The position numbers and the translations under genes were made by a program. A stretch of 21,189 nucleotides of DNA from Deltaproteobacteria bacterium (lineage in GTDB: Bacteria; Desulfobacterota_B; Binatia; UBA9968), in assembly GCA_016193385.1 (NCBI GenBank), contig JACPSF010000033.1, positions 1 through 21,189 of the forward strand. The letters are read 5' to 3'. Below the pieces are notes generated by a model. It ran no database searches, was not told the DNA's origin, and saw only the letters and a program-made list of their open reading frames with translations. Every line of letters starts with the position of its first letter. The first letter of the stretch is position 1. Below are positions 1-7,184 of the stretch, in pieces.

Positions 1-213
1 ATGTTTCAGCACCTGGTAACCATCCATCTCCGGCATCAGGATGTCGCGGATTATCAGGTCAAACGGCTCTGCCTGGATTATCTCCAAGGCTCGCCGTCCG
101 TTTTCGGCAACAGAGACTTTATGCCCCTCCGACTCAAGACGACCGGACAGTATTTTTCGGTTCGTCTCGTCATCGTCAACCACAAGCAAGCAGCCGCGCA
201 AATCTTTCCGCAT
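1..213 (-). CDS. Response regulator receiver domain, 5' part (runs off window)
   Basis: The minus strand encodes the first 71 residues of a CheY-like receiver domain; the rest lies beyond the left edge of the window. Visible landmarks are the acidic cluster DDD at residues 13-15, which in this family binds Mg2+, and the phospho-acceptor Asp57 inside RDILMPEMDG, a near-classic receiver signature. The start is an ATG at 213 with AAAGG seven bases upstream; an in-frame GTG lies about 11 codons further upstream but gives an unlikely Gly-rich extension. The output domain is not visible, so it could be a stand-alone receiver or part of a larger regulator or hybrid. No partner kinase is in the window. 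The receiver identity is well supported; the regulated process is unknown. Confidence 0.9.
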   Translation of the reverse strand, partial: MRKDLRGCLLVVDDDETNRKILSGRLESEGHKVSVAENGRRALEIIQAEPFDLIIRDILMPEMDGYQVLKH

Positions 214-249
214 AGCAGGACCTTTGACTAATCCGCCCCCCTCCACAGT

Positions 250-369
250 CTAATGCGCCATGATTCGCAGCCAATCCTCGGCCTTGAGATTGCGGTGGCA
301 CCAGGCACGGTTATGGGGTAGGGTTCCGTTGAGATGGCCGTCCGCATCGATCACGGAGTAATTAGCCAT
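250..369 (-). pseudogene. Short ORF (39 aa) resembling an amidohydrolase N-terminus; probable remnant
   Basis: This minus-strand ORF begins at an ATG with a good ribosome binding site (CGGAGG, about eight bases upstream) and stops after 39 residues. It starts with YSVIDADGHL, which closely matches the N-terminus of amidohydrolase-2 family metal hydrolases, where the D-x-H-type element contributes metal ligands. The last residues, KAEDWLRIMAH, loosely recall the C-terminal helix of the same family. Full-length members have about 300-400 residues, so the simplest reading is an internally deleted relic. A functional micro-protein cannot be excluded because the translation signals are intact. The amidohydrolase link rests on motif memory only. 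Confidence 0.45.
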
Positions 370-449
370 CGTTCAGGCCTCCGGGGTTTATTAGGTCGAT
401 CACGCACTCGGGGCCGACTCGCGCAACCCTAGTTCGAAAGGGTCATATG

Positions 450-473
450 TGTCAAGGTGGGTTGGTCTTGACA
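450..473. promoter_or_regulatory. Inverted repeat carrying two back-to-back -35-like boxes
   Basis: TGTCAAG (450-456) and CTTGACA (467-473) form a perfect 7-bp inverted repeat around a 10-bp centre. Each arm contains a consensus TTGACA -35 box, one facing left toward the short amidohydrolase-like ORF and one facing right toward the subunit-3/GMC pair. The -10 partners are poor: CTAGGG or TAGGGT on the left, GATAGC or TAGCTA near 490 on the right. The element sits in the 216-bp gap between the two divergent genes. It could be a divergent promoter with a shared operator; weak -10 boxes suggest activator dependence or a chance match. Confidence 0.4.
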
Positions 474-521
474 GAGGAGAAGGCCTCCGATAGCTAAGGG
501 TTTGCAGGTGCGGAGTTTGCC

Positions 522-602
522 ATGGCCATGACGACCACGGAAGTGCATTTGCATGACGCCATGAAGTCGGAAAGCCGTCGATCATATGGACTCGGTTTTT
601 GA
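522..602 (+). other. 26-codon ORF overlapping the start of the subunit-3 gene
   Basis: An ATG at 522 has CGGAG about seven bases upstream, a better Shine-Dalgarno than that of the following gene. It encodes 26 residues ending in ESRRSYGLGF and stops at TGA 600-602, overlapping the next gene by 17 bases. Removing one T from the TTTTT run at 596-600 would fuse it in frame to the subunit-3 protein, continuing directly into FDSHQ. It may therefore be a coupling leader peptide, or the true N-terminus of the next gene cut off by a one-base insertion or sequencing error. Homologue alignment is needed to choose. Confidence 0.4.
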
Positions 603-1059
603 TTCCCATCAGAGAGCAACCATTCAGGCGGCCACCGCCCGGATCATCCCAACCGACCATGATCCCGGAGCGTTGGAAGCGGGTGTCATCGACTACATCG
701 AGCGCGCGCTGTCCGGCCACGCGAAGCGGTCAGCGCAGCTTTACCTCGATGGTGTCCTGGAACTCGACAGGTTGACACTGGAGCAGTTCGGTGTTGAGGC
801 GTTTGCCGAACTCGGACCGGCGGAGCAGGACGAGATTTTGCGTTCATTGGAACAGGGAGCGAGTCGGTTCTTTGCCGTGCTCCTTGAGCACACCATGGAG
901 GGATTTTACGGTGATCCACGGCATGGCGGGAACAAGAATCGAGTCGGGTGGAAGATGATCGGATTTCCCGGCCCTTCCTTCCCAAAAGGGTACGAGCCGC
1001 CCCTGGGCTGGTACGACGCCAACGAACCGGACGAGTTCGGGTCCGCAAAGAAGCGTTAA
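586..1059 (+). CDS. Gluconate 2-dehydrogenase subunit 3 family protein
   Basis: The 157-residue protein matches the gluconate 2-dehydrogenase subunit 3 family, the small helical partner of membrane or periplasmic GMC-type flavin dehydrogenases. The N-terminal part contains the family-like FDSHQRATIQAATARIIPTD segment, and the C-terminal part has FYGDPRHGGN followed by GWKMIGFPGP, also typical. The only ATG in this frame after an upstream stop is at 586, with a weak GGAAAG about 11 bases upstream. Many relatives carry a Tat signal on this subunit that helps export the large subunit; none is visible here, unless the overlapping upstream ORF is the real N-terminus. It is two bases from the GMC gene, indicating one operon. 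Family assignment is confident; substrate is unknown. Confidence 0.88.
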   Translation: MDSVFDSHQRATIQAATARIIPTDHDPGALEAGVIDYIERALSGHAKRSAQLYLDGVLELDRLTLEQFGVEAFAELGPAEQDEILRSLEQGASRFFAVLLEHTMEGFYGDPRHGGNKNRVGWKMIGFPGPSFPKGYEPPLGWYDANEPDEFGSAKKR

Positions 1060-1061
1060 AG

Positions 1062-2711
1062 ATGTCCAAAACTGAATCTGTGGATGTTTGCGTCGTGGGC
1101 GCGGGGGCTTCAGGTCTAGTCGCGGCAAAGGAGTTAAGCGAGGCAGGGATGTCGGTGGTCGTCCTGGAGCGGGGGCCGTGGTACAAGCGCGGCGACTTTG
1201 TCGAGGACGAGATTGGGTTTAAAAGGCGCCATTTCTTGTGGCCCACGGTAGAGCAGGAACCCCGTACCTGGCGTCCGAACGCGCAAACGCCGAGCGAAAA
1301 GCTTTCGCCGGACGTGCAGATTTTCTCCAACGCGATGTGCGTGGGCGCGGGGACCATTCACTACAGTGCGATCTCCTGGCGCTTTCACGAGTCGGATTTT
1401 CGGGTGAAGTCGATCGACGGGCCGGTGGCGGGCACCTCCATCGAAGACTGGCCCATAGGTTATGAAGAAATGGAGCCCTACTACGAAAAGGCTGAGTGGA
1501 CGGTCGGAGTGTCGGGCAAGGGCTGGTCCAACCCGTTCGATCCGCCACGCAAGCGCGAATATCCTCTGCCTCCTGTGGCGCGCAATAGCGCCGGGGCGAT
1601 CACGGAAAAAGGCTGCCGGGTGCTCGGATTCCATGCCTTTCCCACTCCGGTTGCGATCCTTTCCCAGCCCTATGATGGCCGGCCAGGATGCATCAACAAG
1701 GGCTTCTGCTCCGGCTACGGCTGTCCCGTTGGCGCTAAATCCAGCACGCTGGAAGCCCTCCTGCCCAAGGCCCTGGCCACCGGTAAATGCGACCTCCGGC
1801 CGCATTCGATGGTGCGTGAGTTTCCACTGGACTCCCAGGGGCGTGTTGCGGGCGTAGTCTACTTCGACGCGGCGGGTAAAGAGCAGTTCCAGCGTGCGCG
1901 GCTTGTGGTTTTGGCCGCCGGCGGAGTCGAAACTCCGAGGTTGCTTCTGCTCTCGCAGTCGTCACGTTTCCCTCTGGGTTTGGCGAATCGCAGCGGGTTT
2001 GTGGGGAAAAACCTGATGCTCCACGCCCCCGGGCCTGTCGTCTACGCCATATTTCCCGAGCCGTTGGATGGACACAAGGGGTCAGCCAGCACCCGGGTTG
2101 CCCAGGATTTTTACAAGACCGACAGCCGAAGGGGCTTCATCCGCGGCGGTTTTATGCATCCAAGGGCGCATGGCGGCGATCTGATCGACTATGCCCTCCA
2201 GCCGATCCACGGGGACCGTTGGGGTCTCAAACATAAAGACTCCATGCGCGCCACCTGGCGCTACTATCTTCACAGCCATTGTACCGGGGAGAGCTTGCCT
2301 GTGGAGAGCAATACAGTCGATCTGGACCCTGAGGTTAAGGATCGCTTCGGTTTGTCGGTTGCGCGCATCACCCACACCAACCATGAGAACGACGTGCGGC
2401 TTGCCGTCTATTTGGGCGAACGCTCAAAGGACATCTTTGAAGCCGCGGGTGCTACGAAGGTTTATGTCTCCGCGCCACGTTTGCGCAAGCTCCACAATCA
2501 CCAGATGGGCACGTGCCGCATGGGGAATGATCCCGGCCGGTCGGTGGTTGACAAGTTCTGTCGCTCCCACGACGTGCCCAATCTCTTTGTCATTGACGCC
2601 AGCGTCTTTGTGACCGGCGCTGGGCTCAATCCCGCATTGACGATCGAGGCCAACGCCTTTCGCGTGTGCGACCACATCGTGGCCGAGGCGCGCCGGGGCA
2701 ATTTGCCTTAG
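1062..2711 (+). CDS. GMC-family FAD-dependent oxidoreductase (gluconate/sugar dehydrogenase-like large subunit)
   Basis: The 549-residue flavoprotein oxidises a CH-OH group of an unidentified sugar, sugar acid or alcohol. The start ATG at 1062 lies two bases after the previous stop; an upstream in-frame extension from 948 overlaps that gene and is rejected. Residues 13-18 (GAGASG) form the FAD Rossmann loop and LERG follows the second strand. His480 in NHQMGTCRMG and Asn523 in GLNPALTI correspond to the GMC catalytic pair. Cys210, Cys216 and Cys221 lie in a segment similar in position and spacing to the [3Fe-4S] site of bacterial FAD glucose dehydrogenase. No signal peptide is present. The usual third subunit, a multihaem cytochrome c, is not adjacent, so the electron acceptor is unknown. 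Confidence 0.9.
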   Translation: MSKTESVDVCVVGAGASGLVAAKELSEAGMSVVVLERGPWYKRGDFVEDEIGFKRRHFLWPTVEQEPRTWRPNAQTPSEKLSPDVQIFSNAMCVGAGTIHYSAISWRFHESDFRVKSIDGPVAGTSIEDWPIGYEEMEPYYEKAEWTVGVSGKGWSNPFDPPRKREYPLPPVARNSAGAITEKGCRVLGFHAFPTPVAILSQPYDGRPGCINKGFCSGYGCPVGAKSSTLEALLPKALATGKCDLRPHSMVREFPLDSQGRVAGVVYFDAAGKEQFQRARLVVLAAGGVETPRLLLLSQSSRFPLGLANRSGFVGKNLMLHAPGPVVYAIFPEPLDGHKGSASTRVAQDFYKTDSRRGFIRGGFMHPRAHGGDLIDYALQPIHGDRWGLKHKDSMRATWRYYLHSHCTGESLPVESNTVDLDPEVKDRFGLSVARITHTNHENDVRLAVYLGERSKDIFEAAGATKVYVSAPRLRKLHNHQMGTCRMGNDPGRSVVDKFCRSHDVPNLFVIDASVFVTGAGLNPALTIEANAFRVCDHIVAEARRGNLP

Positions 2712-2741
2712 GCCGGCAGCTTCGGATCGTTACGGGAAGCC

Positions 2742-2981
2742 CTAGGAGTGGGACAAGAAGCGGCGTGCGCATTCTTCGCTGCAGAAGTAGTGGCCGCCGC
2801 GATGGATCGCCGACCCCTTGGGGAGATAACTCTGGCATTGGGGGTCCAAGACCATTTCTTCCGGTTCCCCGCCTTGACGCCGGGAATCGAGGCTCTGATG
2901 GCGCTTGCGCCAGGCGATAAAAATATTGGCGAGGAGTAAGACGAGGTAAACGAAAATAAAGAGAAGTAAAAACCGCAGCAC
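2742..2981 (-). CDS. Small membrane-anchored protein with Cys-rich YHS/TRASH-like tail (PP0621-like)
   Basis: The 79-residue protein has one N-terminal transmembrane helix (about residues 3-23), a short basic linker and a C-terminal tail with DPQC (Cys49) and HYFCSEEC (Cys67, Cys71). This resembles the PP0621-like small proteins found beside folK or biosynthetic genes, and the tail looks like a half YHS/TRASH metal-binding motif. The start is GTG at 2981; a stop lies a few codons upstream, so no ATG alternative exists, and the AAAGGA upstream is rather far. It is the last gene of the dapL-folK operon, 51 bases after folK, and converges on the GMC gene. A metal or redox role is an inference from the three cysteines and one histidine. 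Confidence 0.75.
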   Translation of the reverse strand: MLRFLLLFIFVYLVLLLANIFIAWRKRHQSLDSRRQGGEPEEMVLDPQCQSYLPKGSAIHRGGHYFCSEECARRFLSHS

Positions 2982-3032
2982 CGGCTGGTGATCCTTTCAC
3001 GGTCCTCGCCCGGGGGCGGGGATCTCTCCGTG

Positions 3033-3524
3033 CTACGCCCGCATCAGGCTTACTTTTTTGTCATCCTTTACGTTGACCAGGAGTTCGGAAATGGTCAAGC
3101 CCAGGATCGGGTGAACGATCTGGGGAGCGATCTCACTCAGGGGAATGAGGACAAACTTGCGCTTGTGCATCTCCGGGTGGGGAATCTTCAGGTTCCGTTT
3201 GTCCAGCTTGAGGCTGTTGTAGAGGAGGAGGTCCAGATCGATGATCCGGGCTCCCCAGCGTTTGCGCACTTTCTTTCGCCCCATCGCCCGCTCGATGTTT
3301 TTGCATTTCTTAAGGAGCTCATCGGGCTTTAAGTCGGTGGCAATCTCGATGACGCCGTTAACGTACCTTTCCTTGGATTCACCTAGAGGCTCGCTGTCAT
3401 AGAGCGAAGACTCCTTGACGATTTTGGTGTTCGTGATCTTTGCGATTCTCGCCAGGGCTTCCTGATAGTTCTCTTTCTTGCTCCCGAGGTTCGAACCGAT
3501 TCCTATGTAGGCATGGTGCGACAT
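3033..3524 (-). CDS. folK: 2-amino-4-hydroxy-6-hydroxymethyldihydropteridine pyrophosphokinase
   Basis: HPPK transfers pyrophosphate from ATP to 6-hydroxymethyl-7,8-dihydropterin, the step before dihydropteroate synthase in folate synthesis; it is cytoplasmic. The 163-residue length is typical. The N-terminal IGIGSNLG motif and the signature RWGARIIDLDLLL with its two metal-binding aspartates are intact, followed by IPHPEMHKRKFVLIPLSEIAP, where the family's pterin/ATP loop and conserved Arg/Phe occur. The gene starts 32 bases after the dapL stop on the same strand, so it is probably co-transcribed with dapL. Its basic C-terminal tail (KDDKKVSLMRA) is unremarkable. Identification is secure. 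Confidence 0.95.
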   Translation of the reverse strand: MSHHAYIGIGSNLGSKKENYQEALARIAKITNTKIVKESSLYDSEPLGESKERYVNGVIEIATDLKPDELLKKCKNIERAMGRKKVRKRWGARIIDLDLLLYNSLKLDKRNLKIPHPEMHKRKFVLIPLSEIAPQIVHPILGLTISELLVNVKDDKKVSLMRA

Positions 3525-3556
3525 AGTCTTTCAGGATGAATCCTGCATGAGGGCCG

Positions 3557-4729
3557 CTAAAGTTTGATTCGCTGGATTCTTTCCGTCACCTCCTTTAAGC
3601 GCTCTTTATCGACGCACAGGGTAAAACGCACATAGCCTTCCCCGGCTTGGCCGAAGCCATTTCCTGGGGTTGTGATCACGCCAGCTTCTTCCAGCAGCTT
3701 GGACGTAAACTCGGCGGAGGTGAGCCCTTTGGGGACCGAGACCCAAACGTAAAAAGTCGCCCGCGGTTTTTCACAATCGAGGCCTATCTTGCGGAGGCCG
3801 GTGACCAAGATGTCGCGCCTTTGCTGGAATATCTTCCGCGTGGGTTCCACAACCTCATCCCCGAGCCGAAGGGCCTCGATCGCCGCTTCTTGAACCGCCT
3901 GAAAAATGCCGGAATCCACATTCGACTTGACTTGCGCCAGCCCGCCCACCAACTCGTGGTTGCCGACAGCCATTCCGATCCGCCATCCGGTCATGTTGAA
4001 AGTTTTGGAAAGGGAGTGGAATTCGATGCCCACCTCGCGGGCCCCATCGACTTCAAGAAAACTCATCGGACGAAAACCGTCGAAGCCTATCTCCGTGTAG
4101 GCGGCGTCATGGCACACGATGATGTTATGGCGCAGGGCGAAATCAACCACCCGGGAAAAAAATTCCATTTCCGCTACCGCCGCGGTGGGATTGTTGGGAT
4201 AGTTAATCCAGAGCATCTTGGCCTGGCGCGCCACGTCCTTGGGAATCGCATCCAGGTCCGGCAAGAAATGATTCTCTTTGGTCAAGGGAAGAAAGTAGTT
4301 CCTCCCTCCGTTGAACGAGGTCCCGATGGGGTAGACCGGATAACATGGGCTGGCTACGAGCACGAGGTCTTCGGGGTCAACGAAGGCCACGGCCATGTTG
4401 GCGATCCCTTCTTTGGATCCGATCAGAGAAAGCACTTCTTTGCCCGGCTCCAGCGTGACGCCGAACCGCCGCTTGTACCAGTCGGCGACCGCCTGGCGGA
4501 ATTGGGGGAGGCCTGCGCTGTTTGGGTAGCGATGGTTGACGGGTTTGCTGGCCGCCTCAATCAGCTTTTCGACGACCCTCGTGGGAGTCGGGATGTCGGG
4601 GTCCCCCACTCCCAGATCAATTAGATCCACCCCCCGCGCCAGGGCCTGTCTTTTCTTACGGTCGATCTCGGCGAAGAGGTAGGGCGGCAACTCACTGATT
4701 CTTCTAGCTTTTTTAATGGTCAGGGGCAC
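3557..4729 (-). CDS. dapL: LL-diaminopimelate aminotransferase
   Basis: The 390-residue class I/II PLP aminotransferase closely resembles DapL, which converts tetrahydrodipicolinate and glutamate directly to LL-diaminopimelate, bypassing the succinylase or acetylase steps of lysine and peptidoglycan synthesis. Features seen are LIDLGVGDPDIPTP near the N-terminus, INYPNNPT (residues about 175-182) and the PLP lysine Lys242 in SLSKTFNMTGWR. The start is GTG at 4729, with GGAGGA about ten bases upstream; no better ATG is in frame. It leads an operon with folK and a small membrane protein. A promoter with TTGTCA and TAGAAG lies upstream. An aspartate or alanine aminotransferase is the alternative, but the N-terminal sequence favours DapL. 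Confidence 0.9.
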   Translation of the reverse strand: MPLTIKKARRISELPPYLFAEIDRKKRQALARGVDLIDLGVGDPDIPTPTRVVEKLIEAASKPVNHRYPNSAGLPQFRQAVADWYKRRFGVTLEPGKEVLSLIGSKEGIANMAVAFVDPEDLVLVASPCYPVYPIGTSFNGGRNYFLPLTKENHFLPDLDAIPKDVARQAKMLWINYPNNPTAAVAEMEFFSRVVDFALRHNIIVCHDAAYTEIGFDGFRPMSFLEVDGAREVGIEFHSLSKTFNMTGWRIGMAVGNHELVGGLAQVKSNVDSGIFQAVQEAAIEALRLGDEVVEPTRKIFQQRRDILVTGLRKIGLDCEKPRATFYVWVSVPKGLTSAEFTSKLLEEAGVITTPGNGFGQAGEGYVRFTLCVDKERLKEVTERIQRIKL

Positions 4730-4763
4730 TTCCTCAGGCTCCTCCTGAGTTTGAAATCTCGAT

Positions 4764-4792
4764 CTTCTACCTGTTTTTTATGCTTTTGACAA
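4764..4792 (-). promoter_or_regulatory. Probable sigma70 promoter of dapL-folK operon
   Basis: On the minus strand TTGTCA (4792-4787) and TAGAAG (4769-4764) are separated by 17 bases, the optimal spacing. The -35 box overlaps the oppositely oriented TTGACA of the Yip1-rhomboid promoter, so the two promoters compete for or share the same DNA face. Transcription would begin about 30 bases upstream of the dapL GTG. Confidence 0.5.
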
Positions 4793-4813
4793 CCGTTTTC
4801 GCCAGTGTATATT
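4786..4813 (+). promoter_or_regulatory. Strong sigma70-like promoter of the Yip1-rhomboid operon
   Basis: TTGACA at 4786-4791 and TATATT at 4808-4813 are separated by 16 bases, giving 11 of 12 consensus matches. The predicted start is about 50 bases before the Yip1-like gene. A second TTGACA (4832-4837) with TATAGA (4853-4858) has only a 15-base spacer and would start almost at the ATG; it is the weaker candidate. Confidence 0.6.
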
Positions 4814-4869
4814 TAAAATGATCTGCTCGGCTTGACATCTTGCTTGGGGATTTATAGAAGCGCCTCAGT

Positions 4870-5409
4870 ATGTCTAATCTAAAGGATCGTATCCTTCGGG
4901 CGGCCAAGCTCGATGTGGCTATATATGAAGAGGTCGAGGCTGATCGGGAGGCGCTGGGGCAGGCTACGGGAGTGGTCGTTCTTTCGAGCGTCGCCGCCGG
5001 GGTCGGGAGCGGTATCCAGTCCGGGCTCGGCGGCATCGTTGTCGGGATGGTCGGAGCTCTCATCGCATGGTATGTCTGGGCTTACTTGACTTATGTCGTC
5101 GGCACCAAGCTTTTGCCTGAGCCGCAAACCCGTGCCGACGTCGGAGAGCTTCTTCGCACCACAGGTTTTTCCAGCTCGCCGGGGATCATCCGATTTTTAG
5201 GCGTCATTCCCGGGTTTGCGGAATTGGTATTTTCCGTAGCTTCGATCTGGATGCTCGTGGCCATGGTCATTGCCGTGAGGCAAGCGCTCGACTATAGCGG
5301 TACGCTTCGAGCCGCGGGGGTGTGCATCATCGGCTGGTTTGTCCAGATACTGATTCTAGCTCTCTTCCTCTTTCTACTGGCCCCACCGAGAGCGGGAGTC
5401 ATTTTTTGA
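4870..5409 (+). CDS. Yip1-family integral membrane protein
   Basis: The 179-residue protein has a short acidic cytoplasmic N-terminus with DVAIYEEVEADREALGQA, a pattern common in bacterial YIP1-family proteins, followed by four to five hydrophobic segments at about residues 33-50, 53-78, 104-136 and 148-171. Bacterial members are of unknown function; the name comes from yeast proteins of vesicle traffic and does not imply that role. The start ATG at 4870 has only a weak ribosome binding site. The stop codon overlaps the TTG start of the rhomboid gene by four bases, so the two are translationally coupled. Family assignment is good, function is not predictable. Confidence 0.75.
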   Translation: MSNLKDRILRAAKLDVAIYEEVEADREALGQATGVVVLSSVAAGVGSGIQSGLGGIVVGMVGALIAWYVWAYLTYVVGTKLLPEPQTRADVGELLRTTGFSSSPGIIRFLGVIPGFAELVFSVASIWMLVAMVIAVRQALDYSGTLRAAGVCIIGWFVQILILALFLFLLAPPRAGVIF

Positions 5410-6089
5410 TCCCGCTCCGCGACGAGAATCCGACAGTCCTCCTGCCCCTGGTGACAGTGACGTTGATTGCCGCCAACGCGGCGGTGTTCCTTTACGAGCT
5501 CTCGCTCGCCCCGCGGCTGTTAGATGCCTTCATCTACAAAATGGGCATGGTGCCCGCCTCTCTTTTCCAATCCCGTGTTCCCGGGGCAGGGGGGTACTAC
5601 ACCGTCTTCAGTTCCATGTTCCTGCACGGCGGCTGGATGCATCTGATCGGCAATATGCTCTATCTATGGATTTTCGGAAATAATATCGAGGACTGCATGG
5701 GGCACCTCCGGTTTGTCTTCTTTTATCTGCTGACGGGGATCGTGGCGGCAGTAGCCCATCTCGCGTTCAATCCCACTTCGATAGTTCCCACGATCGGGGC
5801 CTCCGGTGCGGTTTCGGGTGTGCTCGGCGCCTACTTGGTGCTGTTCCCTCATGCCCGCATCCTTACCTTGATACCCCTTGGGTGGTTCATACGAATCGTT
5901 TACCTGCCTGCGTGGATACTGCTGATCTTTTGGATCGCCCTGCAGCTTCTCAGCCAAGCTTTCGATACTATGAATCCGGCAGGCGGTGGGGTCGCCTATG
6001 CGGCCCACATCGGTGGATTTGTGGCCGGGCTCGTCCTAATCCCCCTGTTTCGGAAATACCGGCGCAAGACCCATTTTAAGTACCGTTGA
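5406..6089 (+). CDS. Rhomboid-family intramembrane serine protease
   Basis: The protein cleaves transmembrane substrates within the membrane by a Ser-His dyad. With a TTG start at 5406 it has 227 residues and begins IPLRDENPT, the usual start of this rhomboid subgroup. GGGAG lies seven bases before the TTG, and the TTGA overlap with the previous stop supports coupling; the upstream in-frame ATG at 5322 lies inside the Yip1 gene and is rejected. The active site is complete: His79 and Asn83 (HLIGN) for the oxyanion hole, Ser133 in GASGA and His201 in HIGG. Six hydrophobic segments are visible. The C-terminus is short and basic. The substrate is unknown; pairing with a Yip1-like protein suggests a membrane-related role. 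Confidence 0.93.
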   Translation: MIPLRDENPTVLLPLVTVTLIAANAAVFLYELSLAPRLLDAFIYKMGMVPASLFQSRVPGAGGYYTVFSSMFLHGGWMHLIGNMLYLWIFGNNIEDCMGHLRFVFFYLLTGIVAAVAHLAFNPTSIVPTIGASGAVSGVLGAYLVLFPHARILTLIPLGWFIRIVYLPAWILLIFWIALQLLSQAFDTMNPAGGGVAYAAHIGGFVAGLVLIPLFRKYRRKTHFKYR

Positions 6090-6171
6090 GGTCTCTTCGG
6101 ATGTGTGAGACAATTTGTGCGAACTTTTTTTAGGTTGAGATGATAAAAGCCGTGCGCGGAAGGAGGAGTAT

Positions 6172-7149
6172 ATGAGAGCGAAGATGGTCGTTTCTTTATC
6201 GCTCTTAGTCTTGGCTATCGTGGCGCCCTGGAGTACTGCAAGAGCGTGGGAGCCAACGAAACCCATCGAGTTCATCATCCCGGCAGGCACGGGAGGCGGT
6301 GCTGATGTTATGGCCCGGTTTATCTCCCCCCTGATCGCCAAGCACAACCTTTCCTCTAAGCCTTTCATCGCCGTGAATAAGTCTGGAGGGGCTGGGGCTG
6401 AGGGTTTTTTATATGTCAAAGGCAAGAAGGGCGACCCTCATCTCGTCATCATCACTTTATCCAACCTTTTTACTACACCGCTTGCGACGGGCGTCCCTTT
6501 CAATTGGCGTGACCTGACGCCTATCGCCCGCCTTGCCCTGGACGAGTTTGTTCTTTGGGTGAATTCGGAGACACCCTACAAGACAGCGAAAGAGTATATC
6601 GATGCGGTTAAAAAATCGCCTGCCACTTTCAAGATGGGGGGGACGGGAACCGCACAGGAAGATCAAATCATTACCGTTCAATTAGAGCAGGCCATGGGCC
6701 TTAAGTTCATCTATGTGCCATTCAAAGGCGGAGGAGATGTGGCCGTCAACCTGGTGGGAAAGCATGTGGACTCCACAGTCAACAATCCTAATGAGGCCGT
6801 GGGTCACTGGAAGGGAGGTCGGGTGAGACCCCTGGCGATTTTCGATACCGAGCGCCTCGATCTGCCGGATTGGAAATCCATTCGCACGGTAAAAGAAGCC
6901 TTAGGTCAAGATATCCATTACCTGATGCTGCGGGGGATATTTGCCGCTCCGGAGATCCCCAAGGATGCTCAGGAGTGGTACGTCAATTTGTTTAAGAAGG
7001 TTACCGAAACACCTGAATGGAAAAAATTCACCGATGACGGAGGATTGAAACGGGCCTTCCTTACTGGCTCTGCCTACGTCAAATGGCTCGAGCCGGCAGA
7101 AAACCTCCACAAGGACCTCATGACCAAAGGCGGACTGATCAAAAAGTAA
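6172..7149 (+). CDS. tctC: Tripartite tricarboxylate transporter substrate-binding protein (TctC/Bug family)
   Basis: This periplasmic binding protein captures a carboxylate and delivers it to the TctA-TctB membrane pair. It has 325 residues with a clear signal peptide (residues 1 to about 26, ending STARA). The mature protein begins WEPTKPIEFIIPAGTGGGADVMAR, the Bug-family start that includes the glycine-rich ligand-contact loop. The start ATG at 6172 has an excellent Shine-Dalgarno, GGAAGGAGGAG, a few bases upstream. It is the first of three genes in TctC-TctB-TctA order, 35 bases before the next. Bug proteins bind citrate, tricarballylate, glutamate, aspartate, nicotinate or aromatic acids, so the ligand cannot be named. 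Confidence 0.9.
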   Translation: MRAKMVVSLSLLVLAIVAPWSTARAWEPTKPIEFIIPAGTGGGADVMARFISPLIAKHNLSSKPFIAVNKSGGAGAEGFLYVKGKKGDPHLVIITLSNLFTTPLATGVPFNWRDLTPIARLALDEFVLWVNSETPYKTAKEYIDAVKKSPATFKMGGTGTAQEDQIITVQLEQAMGLKFIYVPFKGGGDVAVNLVGKHVDSTVNNPNEAVGHWKGGRVRPLAIFDTERLDLPDWKSIRTVKEALGQDIHYLMLRGIFAAPEIPKDAQEWYVNLFKKVTETPEWKKFTDDGGLKRAFLTGSAYVKWLEPAENLHKDLMTKGGLIKK

Positions 7150-7184
7150 CCTACTGAACGGGCAGCAAGGAAAAAAAAGGGAGG

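Noticed and set aside
3647..4624. Long plus-strand open frame (325 codons)
   Set aside because: It is exactly antisense to dapL, lacks any family motif and reflects codon bias of the real gene.
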